Source: Paenibacillus sp. IHBB 10380 (lineage in GTDB: Bacteria; Bacillota; Bacilli; Paenibacillales; Paenibacillaceae). Taken from it: 64,000 nt of DNA. Numbering within the stretch: position 1 is the stretch's first letter; each line of letters opens with the position of its first letter. The stretch is from NCBI RefSeq assembly GCF_000949425.1, contig NZ_CP010976.1, positions 310,001 through 374,000 of the forward strand, given 5' to 3'. Under the pieces are notes generated by a model, which saw only the letters and a list, made by a program, of their open reading frames with translations, searched no databases and had not been told where the DNA came from. This document shows positions 11,501 to 20,925 of this stretch, one piece after another. A program made the translations under genes and the position numbers.

Positions 11501-14500
11501 ATAGAGCCTCGTAATGATATAGAGAAAAGATTAGCTGATATCTGGAGTGAGATTCTGAAGGTGCACACCGTTGGCGTATATGATCATTTCTTTGAATTAG
11601 GAGGTCATTCTTTAAATGCTTTAAGGTTAGTCAATGAAATCAAAAAACAGTTCCAAATGGAGTTGCCGTTGGCTGACATATTTGAAAACCCTGTATTAGC
11701 AGAGATGGCAGTACGAATCAGCGGAGCTGAGGAAGTATGTTATACGGCGATAGAACCAGCCGAGATGGCTGAATTTCATCCTGTCTCCTCGGCGCAAAAA
11801 CGGTTATTTATCCTAAATGGAATGGCAGGCACGGACACCGTTTATAATATGCCCTTTGTTATGCAGATAGAGGGTAAGCTCGATATCAATCGTTTAGAAC
11901 AGGCATTCAAAACGTTAATTTCACGTCACGAGTCATTACGTACTTCCTTTGCTTTTCTCAAAGGAAATCCTGTTCAACAGGTACATGAGAGCGTATCTTT
12001 TGCAATAGATCATTTAGAAATCAATAATGAACTGGAAATAGAAGACATTGTTGAGAAATTTGTTATTCCATTTGATTTGGGATCAGCTCCTTTACTTCGT
12101 GTTGGATTAGCCAAGCGACAGGAAGAACAATATCTATTAATTGTTGATATCCATCATATCGTAGCTGACGGTTCTTCCATCGGAGTTATTGTGAAAGAAT
12201 TCAGTGCTCTATACAACGATAATAGTGTGGCTAGTCTAGAGGCCATACGAATCCACTATAAAGATTATGCGGTCTGGCAGAACAAACAGGTTGGTCTCGG
12301 TGCTTTGGAACAACAGGAGAACTATTGGCTTGATCAATTCGTGGATGACCCTCCAGTCTTGAATATGCTGACTGACTATCCGAGACCACAAGTTCAAAGT
12401 TTCGAAGGGGCTGTTGCATCCGTAGAAATCGACGGAGAACTGTCGTCTAGGTTAAAGCAGCTAGCAAGTGTAACGGGAACAACGTTGTATATGGTAATGC
12501 TTGCCGCTTACAGTGTCCTGTTATCTAAATATACATCCCAAGAGGATATCGTTATTGGCTCTCCAACAGCGGGTAGATCTCATGCGGATGTAAATCATAT
12601 GATCGGTATGTTTATCAATACGTTGGCTGTACGTGTAAGGCCGGAAACTGAACAAACATTCTCTGTTTTTCTAGAAGGAATGAAGCAAACGACACTGAAG
12701 GCTTTTGAAAATCAAGAGTATCAATATGAAGATCTTATAGAAAAACTCGGATTAAGACGGGATATGAGCCGCAACCCACTGTTCGATACTATGTTTACGT
12801 TACAAAATATAGATATTCAGGAGGTCGCCTTAAACGAACTAACCACCCAATCCTATTCATGGGAGGGTCATGTGTCTAAATTTGATTTGACATTGACAGT
12901 GGTAGAACAAGAACAAGGATTGTTGATTGATGCAGAATATGCGACCAAATTATTTAAACCCAGCACGATAGCGAGGTTGCTAGAGCATTACACAAATATT
13001 TTACGAGCTATCGTAGCTAACAGAGAACTAAAACTCTCTGAAATTGAGTTGCTGTCACCAATGGAACGGCATCAATTGCTTGTTGACTTTAATGGCACTC
13101 CTACGGAATACTCGCGCAATCGTACGGTACATGAATTGTTCGAGGAACAGGTGGAGAGAAGACCTAACAACATCGCAGTTGTATACAAAGATCAGCAAAT
13201 AACTTACAAAGAATTGAACGTACAAGCGAATCGACTCTCTCTAGCGTTACGTGCTAAAGGTGTCAAGCCGGGGAGTATTACGGCCATTATGGTCGAGCAT
13301 TCAGTTGAAATGATTGTCAGTGTGTTAGCTGTATTGAAGGCTGGGGGAGCTTACCTTCCAATTGATCATGAATATCCAAGCGACCGCATTACTTATATCA
13401 TTGAGGATAGCCAAGCGAGTTTATTGCTAACCAGAAGTAGCTTGATCCAGACATGGGATTCGAATGTTCAAGTGATCGACTTGGAAGAAATGATAAATGA
13501 ATCACAGTCATTTCCGCCGATGTCATCGATAGTCTCATCCTCTGATCTGGCCTATATTATCTATACTTCTGGTTCAACCGGTAAGCCAAAAGGAGTCATG
13601 ATCGAGCATCATTCCTTAAGTAATATGACGCAATGGTTTCAGACGTATTATAAACTAACAGATTCAGATAAATGTACGAAGTATGCTGGATTCGGTTTTG
13701 ATGCCTCGGTATGGGAAATTTTCCCGACTCTGTTATCAGGTAGTGAACTGCACATTATTTCAGAAGAAATTCGATATGATGTACAACAGTTAGCAGAGTA
13801 CTACAATAGAACGGGAATTTCCGTTAGCTTCCTGCCCACTGCTGTTTGTGAGCAGTTTATCCAACTAGATAACCACTCACTTCGCATGTTGATCACTGGA
13901 GGAGATAAGCTCAGAGTATATAAGGACACGCCTTATGAGCTCGTTAATAATTATGGTCCAACGGAGAACACGGTTGTTACTTCAGCATTTAAAGTGAATG
14001 AAAAGTACGACAACATTCCCATCGGTAAGCCGATCGACAACGTAAGAGTCTATATTTTGGATCATAATAAGAGGCTTCTTCCTATCGGAGCTCCTGGAGA
14101 ACTATGTATTGCAGGGGATAGTTTAGCCAGAGGATATGTTAATCATCCTGACCTGACAGCGGACAAATTTATGGAGGATCCTTTTTATCCTGGAGAAAGA
14201 ATGTACAGAACTGGCGATCTGGCGAGATGGCTACCCGAAGGGGATTTGGAATATCTAGGCCGTATAGATGAACAAGTGAAAATCCGTGGTTTCCGAATCG
14301 AATTGGGAGAAGTTGAAAGTGCGATTCTAAAGCAAGCAGAGATCACGGAGGCTATTGTTGTAGCAGTAGATAACCAGCATCAAGAGAAGGAACTGTGTGC
14401 GTATATCGTTTCGGCTTGTGAACTTAAGGTGAGAGAACTGAGAGGGCATTTAGCTCGGGAATTGCCTGAATATATGATCCCTACTCAATATATATTTATA

Positions 14501-17500
14501 GAGGAACTACCCCTGACAGCGAATGGAAAAGTGAATCGTCATGTGTTACCACAACCGGATTTTACATCCGCATCGTCAGACAATGATGTCGCGCCTCGCA
14601 ATGAAACCGAAAAGAAGCTTGCGGGTATTTGGACGGATGTTCTCAAGGTCTCACCTATTGGGGCGAATAGTCATTTCTTTGAGCTTGGAGGGCATTCATT
14701 AAAAGCGGCCACGTTGACAGCGAGTATCAATGAAGCCTTCCACGTAGAGCTTCCATTAAGCGGAGTATTTCATAATCCGATACTTGAACAGATGGCTGTG
14801 TGCATTGATACTTTAGAACGAAGCGTCTACACAAGAATTGAACACGCACCGCAAAGAGATCATTATCCGGTATCGTCTGCACAAAAACGGTTGTTGATCC
14901 TAAACGAGTTAGAAGGAGCAGGTACAGCCTACAATATGCCATTTGTTATGCAATTGACCGGCAGGCTGGATCGTAAGCAACTACAGCATACGTTCGATGT
15001 TCTTATTCACAGACACGCTGCTTTTAGAACTTCGTTCCAGCTTAAAGACGGGGAACTGATACAAATTGTGCATAAGGATGCTCCGTTTACCATTCATGAG
15101 ATGGAGATTAGCGATGAGAAGGGCGTCATTGCCGATACCGTTAAGCAATTTGTCACACCGTTTGATTTGAGAAAAGCCCCGTTAATTCGGGTGGGATTGG
15201 CAATATTGAACAAGGACAAGCATATATTGATGATCGATATGCATCACATTATTTCTGATGGGGCATCGATCCGTCTTTTGGTAGATGAACTGGGTCTTCT
15301 ATACAGTGGTGGTAAGCTAAGCGAAAATGTACCACAGATTGAATATAAAGATTATGCAGTCTGGCAGAGTAAGGTGCTTCAAAGCGAACAGTTTAGGAGT
15401 CAGGAGCAATATTGGTTGGAGCGTCTCAAGGGTGAATTGCCAGTATTAACACTTCCTACCGATTATCCAAGGCCACAGATGCAGAGCTTCGAGGGAGATA
15501 GTATTTCTGTCACAATCGATAGGGACTTAAGCTTAAGAATAATAGAATTAGCTACTGAAACAGGGTCTACATTGTATATGTTTTTACTTGCGGCATATAA
15601 CGTTTTGCTATCTAAATACGCAAATCAAGAAGATATTATTGTCGGAACACCGTCAGCCGGAAAATCTCAAAAAGAATTAGGAAATGTTATAGGCATTTTC
15701 GTGAATACACTTGCGATTCGCAGTCATCCAGAAGGAAATAAGCGCTTCAAAGACTTTCTAGAAGAAGTAAAAGAACATACGATACAAGCGTTTGAGAATC
15801 AACAGGTTCAATATGAGGATCTCATCGAAAAATTGGATATTCAACGCGATGTAAGTCGGAATCCACTGTTTGACACAATGTTTGCGGTAGACAATATCGG
15901 GGTGGAAGAGATTCAGTTAGACGGTCTGCATATGGAATTGTATCCGTTTGATAACAAATCCTCCAAATTTGATTTAATGGTTACAGCTACAGAAGATAAG
16001 TTGGATATCCGTTTGGATGTTGAATATGGGGTTAAGCTTTTCAAGAAAAGTACGATAGAACGATTCATTGCTCACTACATTCATATTTTACGAGCTGTGA
16101 CAGATAACATGCAGATGAAACTATCCAGTATTGGTCTGTTGCTGGAGGAAGAACGTCGTCAGATTGTCGTTGACTTCAATGGTACAACAACAAACTATCC
16201 TCACCAGACTATACATGAACTGTTTGAGGAGCAAGCTTCTTATAATGCAGATCGGATCGCGCTTGTATGTAATGATACGGAGCTGACTTACCGTGAGCTA
16301 AATGCTAAAGCGAACCAGCTTGCCCGAATATTACGGAACAAAGGAATTGGCCCTGACCGAATTGTTGCAATTATAGGTGACCGTACTTTAGAGATGATAA
16401 TCGGGATGCTTGCTATTCTGAAAGCCGGAGGGGCGTACCTTCCGATTGATCCGGATTATCCAATGGATAGGGTCGAATATTTCCTTAGGAACAGTGGAGC
16501 TGAAATTATGCTTGCCCGGAGTTGTTATACAGACAGGGGTATCGATGGAGTAGAAGTCATCGTTCTAGAATATGACCGACTAGATGACAAGAATGCCCCT
16601 AATCTTCATCACGATACCAAACCCAACCATCTCGCTTACGTGATGTATACGTCCGGTTCTACAGGTCTACCCAAGGGTGTAATGATCGAGCATCTTGGCG
16701 TTGCACGGCTGGTGAAAAACACGAACTATGTACACTTTAGTGAAGAGGATCGGGTATTACAGACGGCTGCTCCAGTATTTGATGTCAGTATTTTTGATAT
16801 TTGGGGAGCGCTTCTGAATGGAGCGCGGTTATATTTAGTCGATAAATTTACTTTGTTGGACCCGATACGAGTGGAATCGGTAATACAACAAAATAACATT
16901 ACGACTTTATGGTTAACATCACCACTATTTACCCAGTTCGCTCAACAAAAGCCGGATATGTTTCGCACTGTACGTTACTTAATCGTAGGCGGGGATGTAT
17001 TGTCACCTAAACATATTCAACTTGTGAGAGATCACTGCGAACAATTAACAATCGTGAATGGATATGGACCAACGGAGAATACTTCATTCTCTTGCTGTTT
17101 TATCATTGAAGAAACATTTGAGAAGAGTGTGCCCATTGGACAGCCAATTAGCAATTCAACTGCATATATCGTAGATAAAAATGGTAATTTGAATCCAATT
17201 GGTGTTCCTGGGGAACTTTGGGTCGGAGGAGATGGTGTTGCACGCGGGTATATAAACAATGAAGAGTTGACCAGACAGAAATTTATGCCGAACCCATTTA
17301 TAGAAGGTGACCGAGTCTATCGGACAGGGGATGCGGCGAAATGGCTTCCAGACGGTACGATTGAGTATATTGGAAGAATGGACAATCAGGTTAAAATTAG
17401 AGGTTTTCGAGTTGAAATTGGGGAAATCGAAAACTACCTTCTCAGTCATCCAGCCGTCAAGGAGGTAGTGATTCTCGTCAAGCATAACGAAGAAACCAAC

Positions 17501-19591
17501 AAATTCCTTTGCGCTTATGTGGTGGCAGAAGGTGAATTAACAGTTCATTCTGTTAAAGAATATTTGAATCAGCAATTGCCTGATTATATGATTCCGTCCG
17601 CATTTGTATTTATGGAACAACTCCCATTGAATGTGAATGGGAAGGTGGACCGCAAAGCGCTACCTGAGCCGGAATATAGTGGAAGCAAGTTAGAATATAC
17701 AGCGCCAAGAAACGAGATAGAGAGTGAAATCGTACAGATTTGGTCTAAGATTCTTGGGATCGAGCGCGTTAGCATATATGACAACTTTTTTGAACTCGGC
17801 GGGCATTCATTAAAAGCAATTCAAATGGTATCGAAGCTGATGGAATTCGGATGGGATGTGAGTATTAACCAAGTATTTGCACATCAAACACCTGCCGAAT
17901 TAGCGGTTTATGTGAATAAATCGATGGTTCTTCATAAACATCAGATTACCGATATCCAGATAGCAGAACAGTGGCTCAGCGAGAATATACAACGGACATG
18001 CAGATGGATGACTTATTTGGTTGAGGACGATGAATACTCAGTCCTCCACATTTCTGGTCTTGATGAGGCGCTGAGGTCAGAAATTGAACTTCTGATTACA
18101 GAACAGCTTGATCATACTATTCAACCGCATTACATCATTGACTTTGATGAACTTCCTGTAGGGTATTTAGAGCAGAAAATAAGTCGACAGGCGTTTAACG
18201 CAATTCTTAATTTACAGCAGGGACAATCTTCACATTGGGTGGACAGCATACTTGCACCCATTGAGCGAATGCAGGCGTTGTATACGGACGAAATAATAAG
18301 CGGTCAAGTGGTAAAAGAATATGACATTTCACCGTCCCAAATGTATCACTTTAAACATAGGGATGTTTCAGGAACGATGGTGAAATGGCATAAGGCAATT
18401 CATCCAGAACGGTTACGACAGACGCTACAACACATTGTATCTAATGAAGAAGTGATGCGAAGTGTACTGGTTCAAGGGAAGGGAGATGAGGATTGTTACT
18501 GGCAGCTTTATGAGCAGCCGGAACATTTGAATTTACCCATGATTGATATTTCTCACTTTGATCCTAATACACAAATGGATATCCTGAGATTATTAATGGA
18601 CAAGTTCTTCATTAAACCCTATTTGGATTCTGATTCAATCATGTACCGTGTGCTACTTATCAAGCAGAATGTGAAAGAATATTTGTTGTTGCTCCCATTC
18701 TCTCATACGATCTTTGATTACATGAGTAATGAGATTCTGCGTAATCAAGTGAATGAACATTATGAGACCCTGAATCAAGGAATGGTTATTGAGAACAAAC
18801 GAGGTGTAACTTTTACAGACTTTATTGCTCAAATTTGCAGAGGTCCAGAACGCATATCAGCTACTAAATTCAATGAAGTCTATGATATTCACAGTTTTGG
18901 TACTTCTTCGAGACAGATTGCCACAAGAATGCAACGTCACAGCAACGATACGTTGATGACTATTATTAACCATGACATCAAGATAGACATTCAATCGGAT
19001 CAGCTTGATGCTGAGGATAAGTGGAAGACAGCGATGGGTATTTTTGTGAGATTTTTCAGCACTTACTTTGACATGGAGCAGATACCGATGTGGATGACCC
19101 ACTTTGGGAGACAGTATGCTGATGAATCATATTTTGATATCGTCGGTGAATGTATTGATTACATTCCGCTCTTGCTTAATAGTGAAAAGGATATCGATAT
19201 TCAGTGTGAAATGATAACACAAAAAATACAGTTAGCATCTGATCATAACATCCATTTTGCTAATCTGTTGTACAACGAATCGGTAGAGCCAGCATTTTTA
19301 GATGCTAGAAATGCACTTCTCAATGCTTTTGAGGAGATGCCTATCAATTTCAATTATTTAGGCGAGCTTAGTGAAGAAGCGGATTTAGATTATTTGGATG
19401 CAGAAGGTGTGAATTGTGACGATCCGAATCGGATTCTCTACATGACCTGGCACAAGGGCAACAATATTCATATTACGATGGTGCTCCCTTGCGAGGAAGA
19501 CAAGGATTCCATTCGCGATTTGCTGGATGAGGTAGCACAAAAACAAATACATGGTTATACTTCTGGACAATTGAAAGGTGTAAACATATGA
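8570..19591 (+). CDS. Three-module NRPS with aberrant terminal C-like domain
   Basis: The start is set at ATG 8570 because the AGGGAGAG site at about 8556-8563 is well spaced from it; ATG 8564, two codons upstream, overlaps that site. The domains are C-A-T, C-A-T, C-A-T, with carrier serines in GGHS motifs near residues 1005, 2035 and 3072. Pocket residues aligned by eye to GrsA read D-A-F-W-I-G-G-T-F (canonical Val), D-A-W-F-I-G-N-V-V (canonical Leu) and D-V-F-W-I-G-G-S-F (Val/Ile-like). After the last carrier comes a roughly 170-residue unusual linker and a degenerate condensation/epimerization-like domain: SHTIFDY replaces HHxxxDG near 3376, GECIDYIPLLL lies near 3526 and FNYLGEL near 3592. 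No thioesterase or reductase domain is present, although this is the last NRPS gene here. The stop overlaps the next gene by 4 bp (ATGA), indicating translational coupling. Confidence 0.95.
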   Translation: MNKKLSIAGVYNLTPMQEGMLFHSYLNTDSPAYFEQFSCTVSGILDVQLLEDSFNVLIQKYDVLRMNFLHENMKNPKQIVFKERKMSIFYEDISHMNTSDQDRYIRNSIEADQQKGFDLAKDMLLRATVLYVDQYKYKLIWSYHHIILDGWCLKTIVQELFDVYKTLSLDLPLELDDAPPFANYIQWLDQQDREEAQTYWSDYLRDYDSEIELPSLGNRRNGVGKERDPATLQREGNQQEDRNYTIHEETVFKLEQLAKSHQVTLNTVLQSAWALLMGRYNRTEDVVFGSVTSGRPADVEGIEQMIGLFINTVPSRITFHGQQSFASLIQQVQQTSLETQNYDFYPLAEIQSLSSKKQKLINHIYAFQNYPVSAEVLDKSDEPFHISDLEDFEQTHYDFNLIMMPNDGLKVKFKYNAALYDHAMMDRLFQHYEQVLNTVSQNAEVLIRDISIVTIEEHNQILHEFNDTQSEYPNDQTILQLFETQVEGNSQQIAIVYKDIRVTYKELNDKADHLAARLRQRGVKPDQVVGIIGDRSLDTVVGMLGILKSGGAYLPIDPEYPTDRIDYMLLDSKAQWVVTPKCYADRTVNGVEMIVIDADEQAGEVHSFSQQPYPKLTSSNLAYVMYTSGSTGRPKGVMVEHQNVVRLVKNTNYVPFNKGDRILQTGAPVFDACTFEIWGALLNGLELYIIDKQSILDPQKLGEALREYNITTMWLTSPLFNQLAQEQPQLFHSLRYLIVGGDALSPKHIHRVKEQCERTTIINGYGPTENTTFSCCFTINTIDEMSIPIGGPIAHSTAYVVDLYGQLSPIGVPGELWVGGDGVARGYINNEEMTSDKFIDSPFVTGERIYRTGDAVSWLPEGMIEFVGRLDNQVKIRGFRIEIGEIEGRIQLHESVKEAVVVVWDKGDGHNVLCAYVVCDGEVSTSEIRQYVKGYLPEYMIPSYWIFLDQLPLTANGKVHRQALPEPEENIMYEGTYIEPRNDIEKRLADIWSEILKVHTVGVYDHFFELGGHSLNALRLVNEIKKQFQMELPLADIFENPVLAEMAVRISGAEEVCYTAIEPAEMAEFHPVSSAQKRLFILNGMAGTDTVYNMPFVMQIEGKLDINRLEQAFKTLISRHESLRTSFAFLKGNPVQQVHESVSFAIDHLEINNELEIEDIVEKFVIPFDLGSAPLLRVGLAKRQEEQYLLIVDIHHIVADGSSIGVIVKEFSALYNDNSVASLEAIRIHYKDYAVWQNKQVGLGALEQQENYWLDQFVDDPPVLNMLTDYPRPQVQSFEGAVASVEIDGELSSRLKQLASVTGTTLYMVMLAAYSVLLSKYTSQEDIVIGSPTAGRSHADVNHMIGMFINTLAVRVRPETEQTFSVFLEGMKQTTLKAFENQEYQYEDLIEKLGLRRDMSRNPLFDTMFTLQNIDIQEVALNELTTQSYSWEGHVSKFDLTLTVVEQEQGLLIDAEYATKLFKPSTIARLLEHYTNILRAIVANRELKLSEIELLSPMERHQLLVDFNGTPTEYSRNRTVHELFEEQVERRPNNIAVVYKDQQITYKELNVQANRLSLALRAKGVKPGSITAIMVEHSVEMIVSVLAVLKAGGAYLPIDHEYPSDRITYIIEDSQASLLLTRSSLIQTWDSNVQVIDLEEMINESQSFPPMSSIVSSSDLAYIIYTSGSTGKPKGVMIEHHSLSNMTQWFQTYYKLTDSDKCTKYAGFGFDASVWEIFPTLLSGSELHIISEEIRYDVQQLAEYYNRTGISVSFLPTAVCEQFIQLDNHSLRMLITGGDKLRVYKDTPYELVNNYGPTENTVVTSAFKVNEKYDNIPIGKPIDNVRVYILDHNKRLLPIGAPGELCIAGDSLARGYVNHPDLTADKFMEDPFYPGERMYRTGDLARWLPEGDLEYLGRIDEQVKIRGFRIELGEVESAILKQAEITEAIVVAVDNQHQEKELCAYIVSACELKVRELRGHLARELPEYMIPTQYIFIEELPLTANGKVNRHVLPQPDFTSASSDNDVAPRNETEKKLAGIWTDVLKVSPIGANSHFFELGGHSLKAATLTASINEAFHVELPLSGVFHNPILEQMAVCIDTLERSVYTRIEHAPQRDHYPVSSAQKRLLILNELEGAGTAYNMPFVMQLTGRLDRKQLQHTFDVLIHRHAAFRTSFQLKDGELIQIVHKDAPFTIHEMEISDEKGVIADTVKQFVTPFDLRKAPLIRVGLAILNKDKHILMIDMHHIISDGASIRLLVDELGLLYSGGKLSENVPQIEYKDYAVWQSKVLQSEQFRSQEQYWLERLKGELPVLTLPTDYPRPQMQSFEGDSISVTIDRDLSLRIIELATETGSTLYMFLLAAYNVLLSKYANQEDIIVGTPSAGKSQKELGNVIGIFVNTLAIRSHPEGNKRFKDFLEEVKEHTIQAFENQQVQYEDLIEKLDIQRDVSRNPLFDTMFAVDNIGVEEIQLDGLHMELYPFDNKSSKFDLMVTATEDKLDIRLDVEYGVKLFKKSTIERFIAHYIHILRAVTDNMQMKLSSIGLLLEEERRQIVVDFNGTTTNYPHQTIHELFEEQASYNADRIALVCNDTELTYRELNAKANQLARILRNKGIGPDRIVAIIGDRTLEMIIGMLAILKAGGAYLPIDPDYPMDRVEYFLRNSGAEIMLARSCYTDRGIDGVEVIVLEYDRLDDKNAPNLHHDTKPNHLAYVMYTSGSTGLPKGVMIEHLGVARLVKNTNYVHFSEEDRVLQTAAPVFDVSIFDIWGALLNGARLYLVDKFTLLDPIRVESVIQQNNITTLWLTSPLFTQFAQQKPDMFRTVRYLIVGGDVLSPKHIQLVRDHCEQLTIVNGYGPTENTSFSCCFIIEETFEKSVPIGQPISNSTAYIVDKNGNLNPIGVPGELWVGGDGVARGYINNEELTRQKFMPNPFIEGDRVYRTGDAAKWLPDGTIEYIGRMDNQVKIRGFRVEIGEIENYLLSHPAVKEVVILVKHNEETNKFLCAYVVAEGELTVHSVKEYLNQQLPDYMIPSAFVFMEQLPLNVNGKVDRKALPEPEYSGSKLEYTAPRNEIESEIVQIWSKILGIERVSIYDNFFELGGHSLKAIQMVSKLMEFGWDVSINQVFAHQTPAELAVYVNKSMVLHKHQITDIQIAEQWLSENIQRTCRWMTYLVEDDEYSVLHISGLDEALRSEIELLITEQLDHTIQPHYIIDFDELPVGYLEQKISRQAFNAILNLQQGQSSHWVDSILAPIERMQALYTDEIISGQVVKEYDISPSQMYHFKHRDVSGTMVKWHKAIHPERLRQTLQHIVSNEEVMRSVLVQGKGDEDCYWQLYEQPEHLNLPMIDISHFDPNTQMDILRLLMDKFFIKPYLDSDSIMYRVLLIKQNVKEYLLLLPFSHTIFDYMSNEILRNQVNEHYETLNQGMVIENKRGVTFTDFIAQICRGPERISATKFNEVYDIHSFGTSSRQIATRMQRHSNDTLMTIINHDIKIDIQSDQLDAEDKWKTAMGIFVRFFSTYFDMEQIPMWMTHFGRQYADESYFDIVGECIDYIPLLLNSEKDIDIQCEMITQKIQLASDHNIHFANLLYNESVEPAFLDARNALLNAFEEMPINFNYLGELSEEADLDYLDAEGVNCDDPNRILYMTWHKGNNIHITMVLPCEEDKDSIRDLLDEVAQKQIHGYTSGQLKGVNI

Positions 19592-20871
19592 GGGATTCAA
19601 GAAACATTGCTATTTTCAGTTTAAGTCGGTTAATCTCCGAGCTTGGAACGTCTGTTTTTCGCTTTGCGCTGAGTCTTTATATTTTAGATTTAACAGGTTC
19701 AGCAAGTATGTTTGCTCTTGTGTTAAGTTTTACTTACATTCCAGGTATATTTGTTAATATTTTTGCAGGAGTGTTTGTTGATCGGAGCAATAAAAAACGA
19801 ATTATGGTGATTACAGATTTACTTAGCGGTATTTCTATCTTGCTGTTGATGTTCATGTTTCAATTCTTTCATGACAGCATTATGTTATTTATCGTGTATG
19901 CGATGGTGCTTAGCACACTTCAAGCTTTTTTTATGCTAGCGGTAAATGCGTCTGTTCCCAATATAGTTGCTACGGAAAAGGTAGCTGCCGTGAACTCCAG
20001 CAATCAGGGTATAGGTGCTCTGATCAGTATATTGGGTCCAGTAATTGGAGCTGTAGCATACAGTAAATTTGGTCTGGAGAAAATCTTTTTGCTGGATGGA
20101 GTATCATTTATTCTTTCAGGTTTTCTTAATATGCTATTGATATTTACAGTTAGAAAGGATCATACGGTAGAGCAGAAACGTTATTTGGACAGTTTGAAGG
20201 ATGTCTACCACTACATTAAACAACGTGCTGCCATTAAGTATCTGTTGACAATCTTCGTAATTATTAACTTTATCATTGGACCTGCTTTATCTCTCATATT
20301 ACCTTTTATTGTCTATCAGGCACTGAAAATGTCGCCAGAGCAGTTGTCATATATTGAAGCAGCATTAGCAACAGGTGTTATAGTTGGGGCTTTGCTCGTA
20401 TCGGTCCCCAAAATCAATCGGTTTGTAACAAATAAAATTTTCATTCTTATTCAGCTTCAAGCGCTAATGATTATTTTGTGGATGTTTCCGAAATGGCCGA
20501 TCATTGATACTAATGTACACATTGTACTTATGGTCGGATATATGATCGTATTAGCGTTTACAGGTGTATTCAATACAATGGGAAATATCCCAATGCTCTC
20601 TTATGTACAAATTTATATCCCTGAGCATATGAGAGCTAGTATTTTGGGTGTGGTAAGTACGGTCACCACCATTGCAGTACCCGTCGGTATGTGGGTATAC
20701 GGTGCTACATTGGAAGTGTTTGACTGGTCATATATCACCGTGATTTCTGGTGTAGGTCTTCTTATTGTTGGTATTATCGCTCATCGTAACCGTGAACTTA
20801 GAGAGTTTTTCAGCCAGACTATCGAACCAGAAACGATTAGAACGCCGGGAGTACGCGAAGTTGATATCTAG
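19588..20871 (+). CDS. MFS transporter, probable peptide exporter
   Basis: A 427-residue major facilitator protein with about 12 hydrophobic segments. It begins SRLISELGTSVFRFALSLYILDLTGS, contains VDRSNKKRIMVITD after the second helix (the family A-loop region), and has a charged C-terminal tail. It most resembles drug-efflux MFS proteins. Its ATG overlaps the NRPS stop codon (ATGA), so it is co-translated with the synthetase. That position suggests export of the peptide product or self-protection. Substrate specificity is not visible in the sequence. Confidence 0.9.
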   Translation: MRDSRNIAIFSLSRLISELGTSVFRFALSLYILDLTGSASMFALVLSFTYIPGIFVNIFAGVFVDRSNKKRIMVITDLLSGISILLLMFMFQFFHDSIMLFIVYAMVLSTLQAFFMLAVNASVPNIVATEKVAAVNSSNQGIGALISILGPVIGAVAYSKFGLEKIFLLDGVSFILSGFLNMLLIFTVRKDHTVEQKRYLDSLKDVYHYIKQRAAIKYLLTIFVIINFIIGPALSLILPFIVYQALKMSPEQLSYIEAALATGVIVGALLVSVPKINRFVTNKIFILIQLQALMIILWMFPKWPIIDTNVHIVLMVGYMIVLAFTGVFNTMGNIPMLSYVQIYIPEHMRASILGVVSTVTTIAVPVGMWVYGATLEVFDWSYITVISGVGLLIVGIIAHRNRELREFFSQTIEPETIRTPGVREVDI

Positions 20872-20925
20872 GTATGGCCACAATGAAAAACGAAAACTAA
20901 GATTGACGAGGAGGATGAAGAGAAG

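Noticed and set aside
58..19590. Numerous 60-110-codon minus-strand frames inside the NRPS genes
   Set aside because: They lie opposite conserved NRPS motifs, lack ribosome-binding sites and are shadows of the real genes.
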